The notes: a model not told the origin generated them from the sequence alone. DNA of 64,000 nt from Roseitalea sp. (GCA_017642895.1 JAEPON010000008.1:1-64000); one strand, 5' to 3'; counted from the stretch's first letter, positions 15,922-25,373 are shown. Numbers and translations: made by a program.

Positions 15922-16920
15922 TCAGCTTGTCCTCCAGAACGGACAACCGGCTGGCGCCGCCAGAAGCGTTTCGAGTTCCTCGTCAACAAAGCAGAGGCTG
16001 ATCGAAGCGCCGGCCATCTCCATCGATGTCACGTAGGGACCGACCATCGTTAGGCTCTCTTCGTAGCCGCGTTCGTTCAGTAGGCGGCGGGCGCCGCGAT
16101 AAAGGATGAACAGTTCTTCGTAGGGTGACGCCCCAAGGCTGTTGACCAGGATCGCCACCTTCGACGACATGCCCGAAACGCGCTCGGCCATCAGTCGGTC
16201 GATCATCTCCATCGCGAGATCGTCGGCGGAAGTGAACGGCCTGTGCCAAAGGCCGGGCTCGCCATGGATTCCCATCCCGAAGTCGACCGTGCCCGGCTCG
16301 ACTGTAAATGCGGTCGTGTCGCGACCTGGCGGCAGGCATGGCGCCAGCGCAAAGCCTATGGTCCTGGTCCGATCGACCGCCTTTTGGGCAATCCGCGTCA
16401 CCGTTTCCAGATCTTCGCCGGCTTCCGCGGCCGCGCCGGCGCATTTGTAGGCAAACAACAGCCCCGCGACGCCGCGCCGATTGTCCGCTTCGTCTTCGCC
16501 CGCGCTGGCCACATCGTCCGTTCCCAGAACCGTACGGGTTCGGATATCGTTGTCGCCGGCCATGGCAGCGGCCATTTCGAAATTCATTCGGTCGCCGCCA
16601 TAGTTGCCGATCAGGCACAAGGTGCCCGCGCCGCCGTCGGAGGTCTCGATACTGTCGAGGGCGGAACCGACCGTCGGTCCTTCGAACACGTTGCCGACGG
16701 CGCATGCATCGAGCAACCCGGTGCCGACATAGCCGCAGAAAAGTGGCAGATGTCCATATCCTCCCCCGGAGGCGATACCGACCTTGCCTCGATCCTTGGC
16801 CTGGCTGCGGGCGATGACGCGGCGTTCATCGCCAACAAAGCAGAGGGAAGGATGCGCCAGACAAAGGCCCTCGAGGCTCTCATCGACATAGTTCGACGCG
16901 ATGTTCATGATTTTCGTCAT
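15922..16920 (-). CDS. dhaK: Dihydroxyacetone kinase subunit DhaK-like
   Basis: Substrate-binding kinase domain, 332 residues. Typical motifs are GKVGIASGGGYGHLPLFCGYVG near residue 45, AVGNVFEGPTV, LIGNYGGDRMNFEMA and the histidine region in GIHGEPGLWHRPF, where the histidine covalently holds the ketone substrate in DhaK. It is one base from dhaL and follows the TRAP permease gene by 36 bp, so it belongs to the TRAP operon. It would phosphorylate the ketose produced after import and oxidation. Confidence 0.9.
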   Translation of the reverse strand: MTKIMNIASNYVDESLEGLCLAHPSLCFVGDERRVIARSQAKDRGKVGIASGGGYGHLPLFCGYVGTGLLDACAVGNVFEGPTVGSALDSIETSDGGAGTLCLIGNYGGDRMNFEMAAAMAGDNDIRTRTVLGTDDVASAGEDEADNRRGVAGLLFAYKCAGAAAEAGEDLETVTRIAQKAVDRTRTIGFALAPCLPPGRDTTAFTVEPGTVDFGMGIHGEPGLWHRPFTSADDLAMEMIDRLMAERVSGMSSKVAILVNSLGASPYEELFILYRGARRLLNERGYEESLTMVGPYVTSMEMAGASISLCFVDEELETLLAAPAGCPFWRTS

Positions 16921-16956
16921 CGTGCACTCCGTTGGGTATCGTCGGGGGTCGGGCAG

Positions 16957-18243
16957 TCACAGAAGATCGAGGGCGCGCGGCAGGAACAGGACCGTCTCGG
17001 GCACGAATGTGATGATTAACATCACCACCACGGATGCGCAGAAAAAGGGCAAAATGTGCCGTACGATCTTCTCGATCGGCATGTTCAGCACGATCGAGCC
17101 TGTGAACAGAGCGGTGCCGTAGGGCGGCGTGATCAGCCCGATCACCAGGTTGAAGGTGCAGATGACACCGAAATGGACCGGATCAACGCCGATCTCGGCG
17201 GCCAAGGGCAACAGGATCGGGATGACAATGAAGATTGCCGGCAGCATGTCCATCACCATGCCCCACAACAGCAGGAACAGCATGATGATCAGCAACACGA
17301 GGATCGGCTCATCGGTGATCGAAAACACCATCGCCGCGATCTGGGCCGGGACCTGCTCAGTCGCCAGGATCCAGGAAAAGACGTTGGCCGCGCCCGTCAG
17401 CAACAGCACGGCCGCGGACAGTGTTCCGCTGCGCAGCAAAATGCGGAACAACTGCCGCATTTCGGGACGGCCTTTCTGCTCGAACAGCCAAAGCCCGAAT
17501 CCCCAGGCAACCGCTGCGGCCGAAGCTTCGGTGGGTGTGAATACACCCGACAGGATGCCGCCAAGGATGATGACCGGCATCATCAGAAACGGGATCGATT
17601 CAAGGACAATGCGCAGCTTCTGGCGGCCGGTCATTGGCCCGCCGGCGCTCACCGCGTTGTGTCGTGTGGTCCAATAGACGGCGATGGCGAGCGCAAGACC
17701 GACCAGAAGTCCGGGAACAATGCCGCCGATGAGCATCCCCCCGATCGAGGTGCCCGAGACGGCGCCGACCAAGACGATCGGGATCGAAGGCGGGATGATC
17801 GCGCCCTGGATCGACGTGGCCAGCGTCAACGCCGAGCTGAACTCGCGGCTGAAACCGCTCTTCTCCATCATGCTGACCTGAGTGCGGCCGAGCGCGGCGA
17901 TATCGGCGATCGCCGAGCCTGAGCAGCCGCCGAACAGCATGCTGGCCACGATGTTCACATAACCCGTGCCGCCGCGAAGCCGCCCGACAAGCAACTGGGC
18001 GAACCGCAACAGACGATCGGCGGTTCCCGAAGAGACCATCAGGTCGCCAGCCAGCATGAAGAAGGGGATCGCCATTATCGTGAAGATATCGAGGCCGCTG
18101 AACAGTTGTTGGATCAGCAACGTCAGCGAATTGCCGGACATGAAAAGATAGACCGCGCAGGACAGGATCAGCGCGAAGGCAAGCGGGACGCTCAGAGCTA
18201 CCAGCAGCACAAGGCAGCCCAGCATGGCGACAAAGGGCGTCAT
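16957..18243 (-). CDS. dctM: TRAP transporter large permease DctM
   Basis: Large membrane subunit of a tripartite ATP-independent periplasmic transporter, 428 residues, with around 12 hydrophobic segments. The family signatures are AIPFFMLAGDLMVSSG and LFGGCSGSAIADIAALG near the N-terminal third and ITPPYGTALFTGSIVLNMP near the end. Sodium-driven uptake of a carboxylate or sugar acid is usual. It starts directly after the dctQ stop without spacing. Confidence 0.93.
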   Translation of the reverse strand: MTPFVAMLGCLVLLVALSVPLAFALILSCAVYLFMSGNSLTLLIQQLFSGLDIFTIMAIPFFMLAGDLMVSSGTADRLLRFAQLLVGRLRGGTGYVNIVASMLFGGCSGSAIADIAALGRTQVSMMEKSGFSREFSSALTLATSIQGAIIPPSIPIVLVGAVSGTSIGGMLIGGIVPGLLVGLALAIAVYWTTRHNAVSAGGPMTGRQKLRIVLESIPFLMMPVIILGGILSGVFTPTEASAAAVAWGFGLWLFEQKGRPEMRQLFRILLRSGTLSAAVLLLTGAANVFSWILATEQVPAQIAAMVFSITDEPILVLLIIMLFLLLWGMVMDMLPAIFIVIPILLPLAAEIGVDPVHFGVICTFNLVIGLITPPYGTALFTGSIVLNMPIEKIVRHILPFFCASVVVMLIITFVPETVLFLPRALDLL

Positions 18244-18771
18244 CTATCTTTTCTCTGACGGCAAGTCGTCATTGCCGATGATGCTGAAGCGGGCGGGGAA
18301 GAACCGCCCCGCGACGATGTGGTAGAGCAGTAGGAGGCCGCCGATTGGCACAATCGCGAAGATCCAGTAATAGCGAATGCGCAATGCGGGCGTGCGCATG
18401 ATGCCGTCGAAGTCGAAGAACTCGTAGCCGTACCGGATCAGAAGGAGCGCAACCAGGATCAGGGCGACCTGGATGCCCAGCCGGATGACAGCCTTCGCCA
18501 TTGCGGGCATCATATCGTAAAGGACGCTCAGGCGTGGGTGCTGATCCGAGCGCAGCGCGGTCGAAGCGCCCAAGAACGCCATGTAGATCATGGCGTAACG
18601 GGCCAGTTCCTCGCCCCCAAACACGGGCAGGCCGAACAGGTAGCGGCCCGCCACGAGATAGGCGACAGACGCGAACATCACGAGCAGCGAGAACGCAACG
18701 GCCAGGCCGGTGGCAAGCTGAATGGCCCGGTCGATGCTTTCAAATGTCCAAGTCAACCGGCGCAGGGACAT
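18244..18771 (-). CDS. dctQ: TRAP transporter small permease DctQ
   Basis: Small membrane subunit of the TRAP transporter with four hydrophobic segments (LATGLAVAFSLLVMFASVAY, ARYAMIYMAFLGASTALR and two more). ATG at 18771 has GAAGGG upstream; an in-frame ATG at 18804 after GGGGGC is an alternative. The gene sits between dctP and dctM in the standard order. Confidence 0.85.
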   Translation of the reverse strand: MSLRRLTWTFESIDRAIQLATGLAVAFSLLVMFASVAYLVAGRYLFGLPVFGGEELARYAMIYMAFLGASTALRSDQHPRLSVLYDMMPAMAKAVIRLGIQVALILVALLLIRYGYEFFDFDGIMRTPALRIRYYWIFAIVPIGGLLLLYHIVAGRFFPARFSIIGNDDLPSEKR

Positions 18772-18838
18772 GCGGCACCCTTCATGTTCCCGCCGGAGTG
18801 GCATGCCGCCCCCAGCTCTTGCGGTTCATTGAGGCGGC

Positions 18839-19864
18839 TTAGAAAGCGCCTTCGAACTGTTCCATGTGCGCAAAGAACGCGGCGACGAATTCCTCGCCGA
18901 GGTTCTCGGCGGCCCATGCCCTCGTTGGCTCGGCGACAGCCACGCGAAACTGTTCCATCTCTTCGGGCGTTGGCGTATAGACCTCGACGCCCTTGTCGCG
19001 GATTTCGGTGACCGATAGCATGTCCTGCACCGCGCCGACGCCGTCATAGGCAAGCATGGCTTCCTCGCCTGCATGCAGGATCGCCCCGCGCTCGGCGTCG
19101 GACAGGCCCCGGAACCAGGCTTCGTTGGTGATGAAGGCGGCGGTCGTCATGACATGCTGGGTTTCGGTCATGTGGCCCTGCACCTGATCGAAGTTCTGGA
19201 TAACGATGTTGGCCGGAGTGTTTTCCTGGCCGTCCACGACGCCGGTCTGCAGGCTCGTGTACAGTTCAAGAAAAGGTATCGGCACCGGGTTCGCCCCCAG
19301 CGCTTCCATCATCTTCTGGTGCGGCACGACATTCATCGTCCGCATTTCCATACCGTCCAGATCGGCCGGCCCGGCAACCGGCGTCTCCTTGGTCGTCATG
19401 TTCCGGAAGCCATAGGGTTGAAGGAACAGGATCCGCACGCCGGTCTCTTCGGCCACGCTGTCGAGCAGATCAGCGATATAGGGATGGTCGTTCGACATTG
19501 CCTCCCGGAAATGGGAGCGTGACTCAAACAGATAGGGCATGTCGAGCACGCTCAGCGGCTCATATAGGAGCGAAGCGACAACGCCGGACACGACGTTGGC
19601 GAACTCGATGTCGCCGCGCCGAACCTGCTGCACGGCCGCCGCCTGATCGCCAAGCTGCCCGTTCGGATAAAGCTCGACATCGAAAGCCCCGCCGGAAAAC
19701 CTTTCCAGCGATGCCTCGAAGACCTGCATGAATGCCGATGTCGGGGCAATTTGCGGATCGTTGGGATCGGACCATGCGGCCTTGACCGTTTGCTCTGCCA
19801 GGGCCGTCGAGGCCCCCAGCGCCGTCGCGACGGCCACAATGGCCGCCATCGCAGTGTTTTTCAT
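18839..19864 (-). CDS. dctP: TRAP transporter solute-binding protein DctP
   Basis: Periplasmic binding subunit, 341 residues, with a Sec signal peptide (MAAIVAVATALGASTALAEQ). Family features are ELYPNGQLGDQAAAVQQVRRGDIEFA, the MRTMNVVPHQKMMEALGANP segment including the arginine that holds the ligand carboxylate, and VDGQENTPANIVIQ. A GAGGAGG sequence precedes the ATG. The conserved arginine argues for an acid ligand. Confidence 0.92.
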   Translation of the reverse strand: MKNTAMAAIVAVATALGASTALAEQTVKAAWSDPNDPQIAPTSAFMQVFEASLERFSGGAFDVELYPNGQLGDQAAAVQQVRRGDIEFANVVSGVVASLLYEPLSVLDMPYLFESRSHFREAMSNDHPYIADLLDSVAEETGVRILFLQPYGFRNMTTKETPVAGPADLDGMEMRTMNVVPHQKMMEALGANPVPIPFLELYTSLQTGVVDGQENTPANIVIQNFDQVQGHMTETQHVMTTAAFITNEAWFRGLSDAERGAILHAGEEAMLAYDGVGAVQDMLSVTEIRDKGVEVYTPTPEEMEQFRVAVAEPTRAWAAENLGEEFVAAFFAHMEQFEGAF

Positions 19865-19914
19865 GTTCGGATACCTCCTCTTTTTGGTTCATATTGGCCG
19901 CGGTGACCGGCCGC

Positions 19915-21327
19915 TCAGCCGATATTGGCCGGAGGAAGAAGCTTCCCCGGATTCATGATCGAAGCTGGATCAATCGCCGCTTTGATCGCGCGCATCAGAT
20001 CAAGCGCCTTGTCGTGCTGGCGATGCATGAGCGACAGTTTGTGCAGGCCGATACCATGCTCGCCAGAGCAGGCCCCGCCCAATTCAATGGCCAGACAGCC
20101 GACCCGCGCGCACAGATCTTCCGCCCGCGCCGTTTCAGCGGCGTCATCGGGATCGAACAGGATACCGAGGTGAAAGTTGCCGTCGCCGACGTGACCCACC
20201 AGCGGCGCGGTTAAGCCTGAAGCGGCGATCTTTTCCCTGGTCTTGAGAATGCACTCCGCCAAGCGGTCCAATGGCGCACAGGCATCTGTGCCCATGTTTT
20301 TCTTGCCCCGCGCCAGGCTCAATGCGGCTTCGTAGCAGCGCTCGCGCGCGCGCCAGTAACGGGAATGCATTTCAGGTGTCTCGAAACGCTGCACGTCGAT
20401 GCCGGCTTCCTCGGCGCAGATCGACGAAAACGCCTCGATTCGGCGCCGCGCGTCTTCCACCTCACCGGCGAATTCGAAAAGGATCGTGTGGGCATCACGC
20501 AGATCGTCGAGACCCAAAAAGCGGGCGCAGGCACCCGTCTGAACCGTGTCGAGCAGTTCGAGTCGCGACGGCTCCAACCCCTGCAGAAGAGTCTGCGAGA
20601 CGACAGCCAAGGCCTTGTCGAGATCGTGAAATTGGCAAAAGCCCGACAGATGGAAGGCTGGGCGTGGCGCCAGCTTGAGCGTGATTTCCGTAACGATGCC
20701 GAGCGTACCCTCCGATCCGACGAACAAGCTGGTCAAGTCGTAGCCAACCGAAGCCTTTCGCGCCCGGCTGCCCGTTCTGATAACGGTCCCGTCGGGCAAA
20801 ACGACCTCGAGACCGAGCACATTCTCCTTCATGGTGCCATATCGAATCGCATTGGTGCCGGAAGCGCGCGTCGAAACCATGCCGCCAATGGTGGCGTCGG
20901 CACCCGGATCGACAGGAAAGAACAGCCCGGTATCACGCAGATGGGCGTTGAGGTCCTTGCGCCTGACGCCGGACTCGACACTGCAATCGAGGGCCTCGGC
21001 CGACACCCGCAGGATCTGCCCCATTCGCGAAGTGTCGATGACCAACCCACCCTCGATCGGCACGACTTGCCCCTCGAGCGAACTGCCCGCTCCAAAGCAC
21101 GTTACGGGTATGCCAAGCTCGGCGGCTGCGGCGACTGCGGCCGATACGCCCTGTGTGCTCGATGGCGCAACCACTGCATCGGGAATTCTCCGATAGGGCA
21201 TCCCTTCGCCGCCGGAAAACTGCGCGAGCACCGCGGGCCGCGTCTCGACAACGAGATCCGTTCGACGTTGAAAATGATCTCGGAGCGCATCGGCCGTGAT
21301 CGGTCTTTCAGGCGCCACTCCGCACAT
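19915..21327 (-). CDS. FAD-binding oxidase, GlcD/D-lactate dehydrogenase type
   Basis: A 470-residue flavoenzyme of the FAD-linked oxidase family. The PCMH-type FAD domain covers about residues 40-215 (CFGAGSSLEGQVVPIEGG, ATIGGMVSTRASGTNAIRYG, FVGSEGTLGIVTEITLKLAP), and the C-terminal domain has the metal-site histidines in VGHVGDGNFHLG and the final GEHGIGLHK. Relatives oxidise D-lactate, glycolate or D-2-hydroxy acids and pass electrons to the respiratory chain. It is the first gene of the TRAP/Dha operon, with GAGGTGAG before the ATG and an operator-like palindrome about 81 bp upstream. The substrate is probably a 2-hydroxy acid. Confidence 0.9.
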   Translation of the reverse strand: MCGVAPERPITADALRDHFQRRTDLVVETRPAVLAQFSGGEGMPYRRIPDAVVAPSSTQGVSAAVAAAAELGIPVTCFGAGSSLEGQVVPIEGGLVIDTSRMGQILRVSAEALDCSVESGVRRKDLNAHLRDTGLFFPVDPGADATIGGMVSTRASGTNAIRYGTMKENVLGLEVVLPDGTVIRTGSRARKASVGYDLTSLFVGSEGTLGIVTEITLKLAPRPAFHLSGFCQFHDLDKALAVVSQTLLQGLEPSRLELLDTVQTGACARFLGLDDLRDAHTILFEFAGEVEDARRRIEAFSSICAEEAGIDVQRFETPEMHSRYWRARERCYEAALSLARGKKNMGTDACAPLDRLAECILKTREKIAASGLTAPLVGHVGDGNFHLGILFDPDDAAETARAEDLCARVGCLAIELGGACSGEHGIGLHKLSLMHRQHDKALDLMRAIKAAIDPASIMNPGKLLPPANIG

Positions 21328-21407
21328 TGCCTCACCTCAGCGCAGAAGGTTCGCCATGGCCCGAAGCAAAGAACTGCGCATCCCGCGATGGCGATTGATG
21401 CTACCAT

Positions 21408-21423
21408 ATCCCATAATATGGAT
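21408..21423. promoter_or_regulatory. Operator-like palindrome before the FAD oxidase/TRAP operon
   Basis: ATCCCATAATATGGAT, an imperfect palindrome related on its reverse strand to the ATCCCGTATTATGGGTT and ATCCCGTATAATGGGAT sites at 23597 and 23776. It lies 81 bp upstream of the oxidase start. Probable binding site of the IclR regulator at 21753. Apart from this and the next site, the gap 21328-21752 shows no convincing gene. Confidence 0.55.
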
Positions 21424-21509
21424 TAACACAACATGAGATTTCTGTAAACAGGAACAATTTGCGCTTTCGACGCTTTCGTCGCATGATTTGGAAAAATTGG
21501 TAGAGCTTT

Positions 21510-21526
21510 ATTCCGTATAATGATAT
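21510..21526. promoter_or_regulatory. Half-conserved operator before IclR regulator 2
   Basis: ATTCCGTATAATGATAT shares TCCGTATAATG with the 23776 site but its second arm is degenerate. It lies 227 bp before the iclR start and 102 bp from the neighbouring site, so it may serve autoregulation or divergent control. Confidence 0.4.
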
Positions 21527-21752
21527 TGGTAGCTCGCTATAATGCGTCTACACCCCCTTTGCACGAGAACGAGGTCGCTGGCCGCGAGCCGGCAGGCAAT
21601 CTGCCGGTCGGTCTTGCGCGGTCGGCGGCGCGCTTGACTTTCGGCGGGTTGGGCGCTCGAAATGACGCCGATGGCATCACCCTAATGATCCAAGGCAATG
21701 GCCGAAAGGCCTTCACGATAGTCGCCTTGGTTGATTGCTCGGTTTGGGTTGA

Positions 21753-22568
21753 ATGAAGAAAGCAAATGCCGAAGATGGCATAAAATCGCTATATAAGGTG
21801 ATGCGCGTCCTCGACTGCTTTTCGGTCAAGGATGACGTACTGTCGGTTAGCGACATTGCGCGTCGTCTGGATATTCCACAGAGCACGGCGCATCGTCTGC
21901 TTTCATCAATGCGCTCGGCCGGACTGCTCGAACAGGACAGAAGACGCAGCGGCTATCGGCTCGGACTCAAGCTGTTCAGCCTCGGCAGTACCGTTCTTGC
22001 GACCATGGAGTTGCATCGCATTTCCGTCCGGACGATGGAGGATCTGTATCGGATCACGCGCATGTCCGTCCATCTGGCGCTCTTCGACGGGCAGGGCGTG
22101 CTTGTCGTGCGCAAGATCGGTTCGGCAAAGGAATTGTCGACCTCGCTGAACCTGATGGAGCAGGCCCCTGCACACTGTACCGGTGTCGGCAAGGCCGTTC
22201 TTGCCTTCCAGCCGAGTGAGGCCATAGATCGTCTGTTTGAGACCGATCTTGTTCGCTACACCAGCAACACCATCACCGAGCGGTTCGCATTCGATCGCGA
22301 ACTTGGGACGATTGTCGAGCGCGGTTACGCGGTCGACAATGAGGAGCACAACATCGGAATCCGATGCGTTGCTGCGCCCATATTCAACGAAGCGGGGACC
22401 GCCTTTGCGGCGATCAGCGTGAGCGGAACGGCTTGGGAGCTTATGCCGGGTGCCGTGGAGGAGATTTCCAAAACGGTGAAACTGCATGCCAATGCCCTGT
22501 CGGCCGAACTCGGCTTTTCGGGTCACCACGCCGTTCTGGCCCATCACGCGGACAAGACTCCGGCGTGA
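21753..22568 (+). CDS. IclR-family transcriptional regulator 2
   Basis: A 271-residue regulator with a winged helix-turn-helix (LSVSDIARRLDIPQSTAHRLL at about 29-49, then MRSAGLLEQD) and the IclR effector domain (VHLALFDGQGVLVVRKIG, APAHCTGVGKAVLAF, NIGIRCVAAPIF). It is divergent from the FAD oxidase operon and convergent with the DapA-like gene (24 bp between stops). No strong ribosome-binding site is seen before the ATG at 21753. Four related palindromes around it suggest that it controls the TRAP, DapA-like and TTT genes together. Confidence 0.9.
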   Translation: MKKANAEDGIKSLYKVMRVLDCFSVKDDVLSVSDIARRLDIPQSTAHRLLSSMRSAGLLEQDRRRSGYRLGLKLFSLGSTVLATMELHRISVRTMEDLYRITRMSVHLALFDGQGVLVVRKIGSAKELSTSLNLMEQAPAHCTGVGKAVLAFQPSEAIDRLFETDLVRYTSNTITERFAFDRELGTIVERGYAVDNEEHNIGIRCVAAPIFNEAGTAFAAISVSGTAWELMPGAVEEISKTVKLHANALSAELGFSGHHAVLAHHADKTPA

Positions 22569-22591
22569 AGTGACCGGCGCCGCGCGCTTTG

Positions 22592-23524
22592 TCACGTCGC
22601 CCGTACGCCGCCGCTGGCCAGTTGCAACACAGGCTCGAGCGCTGCATCGATTGCTTCCATCTGCGCAGGTGAAAGCCCATCCATCGGCGCGCGCGGGCCG
22701 AAGAGTTCGAGCCCCTGCCGGTGCTGCACGTATTTCACGCAGGCAGGCAAATTGTCGTGCGGCATCACGTTCCATAGCGCGTTGAGCTTGAAGTGGATGT
22801 CTCGCCCGGTCTCGTGGTCGCCGCGCTGCACGGCATTGAACAACTGAACGGTCACGCCTGGCAGCGCGCATGTCAGCGCGCTAATCGCGCCGTGGGCGCC
22901 CATCGCGAACGCGGAATAGAGCAACGCATCGGTCCCGGTTGTCACCAAATTCTCGGGCTTGGCCCGCAACAGCAGATCCGACACCGACTTGAGGTCGCCC
23001 GAACTCTGCTTCATGCCCACAACGCCGGGGACTTCATCCATGATCTGCAGCATCGCGTCGACGCTCAGATAGTTCCAAGGGATAACATTGTAGATCAGGA
23101 TCGGAATTCCGGCGGCTTCGTAGATGGCGGCGAAATGGCGAATCGTCGCCTCCGTCGATGACTTGAACAAATAGTGAACTGGCGTAACCTGAAGCGCATC
23201 GACTGTCAGCCCGTCCAGCATGCGCGCGCGGTCGATGGCCTCATGTGTCGAATTGACGATCAGTCCGGCCACGAATGCCGCCCGGCCGCCGAGCGCGTCA
23301 TGCGCAGTCTTCATCGCTGTCGCAAACTCTTTGTCCGACAGTGTATGACCTTCGCCGGTCGATCCTCCGGCGACAATGCCGCTGACGCCCGCTTCGATCA
23401 TGAATTCCACCTGAGGCTTGAGCGCCTCCGGCACCAGGTCGCCCTTTTCATCAAACGGCATGGAGAGCGGCGGCATGATGCCTGCCAGTTTTTCCCTTAC
23501 GGAGCCTGCAATCTCGTTCGCCAT
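22592..23524 (-). CDS. Dihydrodipicolinate synthase-family aldolase/lyase
   Basis: A TIM-barrel class I aldolase of the DapA/NAL family, about 310 residues. The phosphate/carboxylate-binding GGSTGEGHTLS, the active-site tyrosine in ILIYNVIPWNYL and the Schiff-base lysine in VVGMKQSSGDLKS are present. Such catabolic paralogues cleave or dehydrate 2-keto-3-deoxy acids. ATG at 23524 is preferred because GGAGG lies 6 bp upstream. It is monocistronic, and an operator-like palindrome is 73 bp before the start. Biosynthetic DapA is unlikely given the catabolic context. Confidence 0.88.
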   Translation of the reverse strand: MANEIAGSVREKLAGIMPPLSMPFDEKGDLVPEALKPQVEFMIEAGVSGIVAGGSTGEGHTLSDKEFATAMKTAHDALGGRAAFVAGLIVNSTHEAIDRARMLDGLTVDALQVTPVHYLFKSSTEATIRHFAAIYEAAGIPILIYNVIPWNYLSVDAMLQIMDEVPGVVGMKQSSGDLKSVSDLLLRAKPENLVTTGTDALLYSAFAMGAHGAISALTCALPGVTVQLFNAVQRGDHETGRDIHFKLNALWNVMPHDNLPACVKYVQHRQGLELFGPRAPMDGLSPAQMEAIDAALEPVLQLASGGVRAT

Positions 23525-23596
23525 TGATACCTCCATGCTGTGGCCGCCACGCTCTGATCAGATCGCGAGTCATCAACCCCAAACGAGCAGATTTAA

Positions 23597-23613
23597 ATCC
23601 CGTATTATGGGTT
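23597..23613. promoter_or_regulatory. Operator-like palindrome before the DapA-like gene
   Basis: ATCCCGTATTATGGGTT, nearly identical to ATCCCGTATAATGGGAT at 23776 in the same intergenic region. It is 73 bp upstream of the aldolase start and probably an IclR regulator 2 site. Confidence 0.6.
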
Positions 23614-23775
23614 ATTTTGACCGTTTTCTTGTTATCCCCCACTCGGCTGGCTGTCAATTGCCGAACCGGCAATCTGACGTCTATTGAGCCCTCAAAAACG
23701 AGATGTGATAGCTATCAAGGCCGCTGTTTGGGCTTGCGCCATGCATGAGCTTGCCAAGTTCCCAAAGCGATGTTA

Positions 23776-23792
23776 ATCCCGTATAATGGGAT
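23776..23792. promoter_or_regulatory. Operator-like palindrome before tctCBA
   Basis: ATCCCGTATAATGGGAT has five-base inverted arms (ATCCC/GGGAT) and lies 70 bp before tctC, mirroring the site placed before the divergent aldolase gene. The remaining part of the 23525-23861 gap has no gene. Confidence 0.6.
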
Positions 23793-23861
23793 TTTGTGAC
23801 ATTTATGAAACCAGTGATCTGGCCGTGCTAGGCGGCTATGCAGCGAGTTGGGAGGAGACCT

Positions 23862-24827
23862 ATGAAACGTTTTGCAATGGCCACGGCGGCCGCGATCAGT
23901 CTTTTGGCCACTGGCAATCTCGCCCTTGCCGAATATCCGGAACGTCCGGTAACGGTCATCGTGCCGTGGTCGGCCGGCGGCGGCACCGATGCCACCGGCC
24001 GTATCATCGCAACCATGCTCGAAGAGAAGCTGGGCCAGCCCTTCAACGTGGTTAACAGAACAGGTGGCGGCGGTATCGTTGGCCACACGGCCATCAAGGA
24101 CGCGAATGCGGACGGCTACACGATCGGCATCATCACGACCGAACTGTCCATGTATGACGCGGTCGGTTCGGCGCCGCTGACCTACACCGATTACTCGCTG
24201 GTCGGGCTTTACAATGCTGACCCATCCGCAGTCTTCGTCAGAGCGGATTCGGACTATCAGACGATTGGCGATCTTGCCGAGGCGGTGGAGGCAGATCCTG
24301 AAGCAATCCAGGCCAGCGGCGCTAACTTTGGCGGCATCAACCACCTGTCCTGGGTGTCGATGGTGCAGGGTCTGGGGCTTGATGGCGCGCAAAGCAATTG
24401 GGTTCCCGCCGAGGGCGGCGCACCGGCACTGCAACTGCTCGCTTCGGGCGCCATCGACGTCGCCGTCGTGCAGTTCCCCGAAGCGCAGGGGCTGATGGAC
24501 GCAGGCGAAATCCGCGCCCTTGCCACGCTCGGCAGCGAGCCCAATGCGAAACACCCCGACGTGCCGCCTGTCACCGAGGCGCTGGGCATCGACTTTGCCA
24601 TTGCCGGCTGGCGCGGCGTGGGCGGTCCGGCCGGTATGCCTGACGATATCGTGGCAACACTGACCGGCGCGCTGGATGAGATCGTCGCCAGCCAAGCCTT
24701 CCGTGACCAGATGGGACGGCTCAATTACGGTGTGGTATGGGCCGATGGATCGGAGTTTGCCGATTACCTGCAAAACCGCGGCGAAGCGTTTGGCGCGGCC
24801 ATTTCGGCGGCGGGCCTGGGTCAGTAA
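23862..24827 (+). CDS. tctC: Tripartite tricarboxylate transporter solute-binding protein TctC
   Basis: Periplasmic binding protein of the Bug/TctC family, about 321 residues, with signal peptide MKRFAMATAAAISLLATG ending at LALAEYP. The mature start YPERPVTVIVPWSAGGGTDATGR is the hallmark of the family, and GGGGIVGHTAIKDANADGYT follows. ATG at 23862 has GGAGGAG upstream. It captures a carboxylate for the TctB/TctA membrane pair encoded next. Confidence 0.92.
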   Translation: MKRFAMATAAAISLLATGNLALAEYPERPVTVIVPWSAGGGTDATGRIIATMLEEKLGQPFNVVNRTGGGGIVGHTAIKDANADGYTIGIITTELSMYDAVGSAPLTYTDYSLVGLYNADPSAVFVRADSDYQTIGDLAEAVEADPEAIQASGANFGGINHLSWVSMVQGLGLDGAQSNWVPAEGGAPALQLLASGAIDVAVVQFPEAQGLMDAGEIRALATLGSEPNAKHPDVPPVTEALGIDFAIAGWRGVGGPAGMPDDIVATLTGALDEIVASQAFRDQMGRLNYGVVWADGSEFADYLQNRGEAFGAAISAAGLGQ

Positions 24828-24868
24828 TCCAGTCGTGTCTTTCTGGCCCATCGTCATGGAGAGCGATC

Positions 24869-25369
24869 ATGCGCACCGGCCCCGCGGCGGATATCGTTAT
24901 CGGAGTGGCGTTCGCCGCCCTTGGCGCGGCAATCATCGTTGCCGCCAGCCGTTTTCGCGCCATCCCCGGAATGGCGGTTGGGTCTGGTCTATTTCCGACC
25001 ATGACCGGCGGGGCGATGATCCTGTTCGGGCTTGTGATGGTAATCGGGGCGGCACGTGTTGCGCGCCGCCCCGTGCCGGAGAAAGCGGCGGGCACGGGGC
25101 AAACACCGGACGCCGACGACCCGTCAGAGCGCAAACGGCGCCTGTTTGACGGCTATGCCATTGCGCTCATCGTCGCGCTGCTTGTCTTGATCGCCGCAAT
25201 GCCGGTGACCGGTTTCTTGGTCAGCGGTTTTGTCTTTGCGGTTTTCGCTGTCCGTCTGGGTGGCGGCCGTTGGGCAGGGGCCATAGTGTTTTCGGCCATC
25301 GCCACATTTTGCATTTATTTCGTTTTCATGCACGGGCTGCGCGTGCCTTTACCGCCTGGTCCCTTCTGA
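24869..25369 (+). CDS. tctB: Tripartite tricarboxylate transporter small subunit TctB
   Basis: Small membrane subunit, about 166 residues with four hydrophobic segments (DIVIGVAFAALGAAIIVAAS, GAMILFGLVMVIGAA and two close to the C-terminus). ATG at 24869 with GGAGAG upstream is preferred over the longer frame from 24737, which would overlap tctC. It starts 41 bp after tctC and ends 4 bp before tctA. Confidence 0.85.
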   Translation: MRTGPAADIVIGVAFAALGAAIIVAASRFRAIPGMAVGSGLFPTMTGGAMILFGLVMVIGAARVARRPVPEKAAGTGQTPDADDPSERKRRLFDGYAIALIVALLVLIAAMPVTGFLVSGFVFAVFAVRLGGGRWAGAIVFSAIATFCIYFVFMHGLRVPLPPGPF

Positions 25370-25373
25370 TAAG

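Noticed and set aside
21520..21756. 78-codon frame ending in an ATGA overlap with IclR regulator 2
   Set aside because: The overlap looks attractive, but the protein has no plausible fold or start signal and it covers the predicted operator region.
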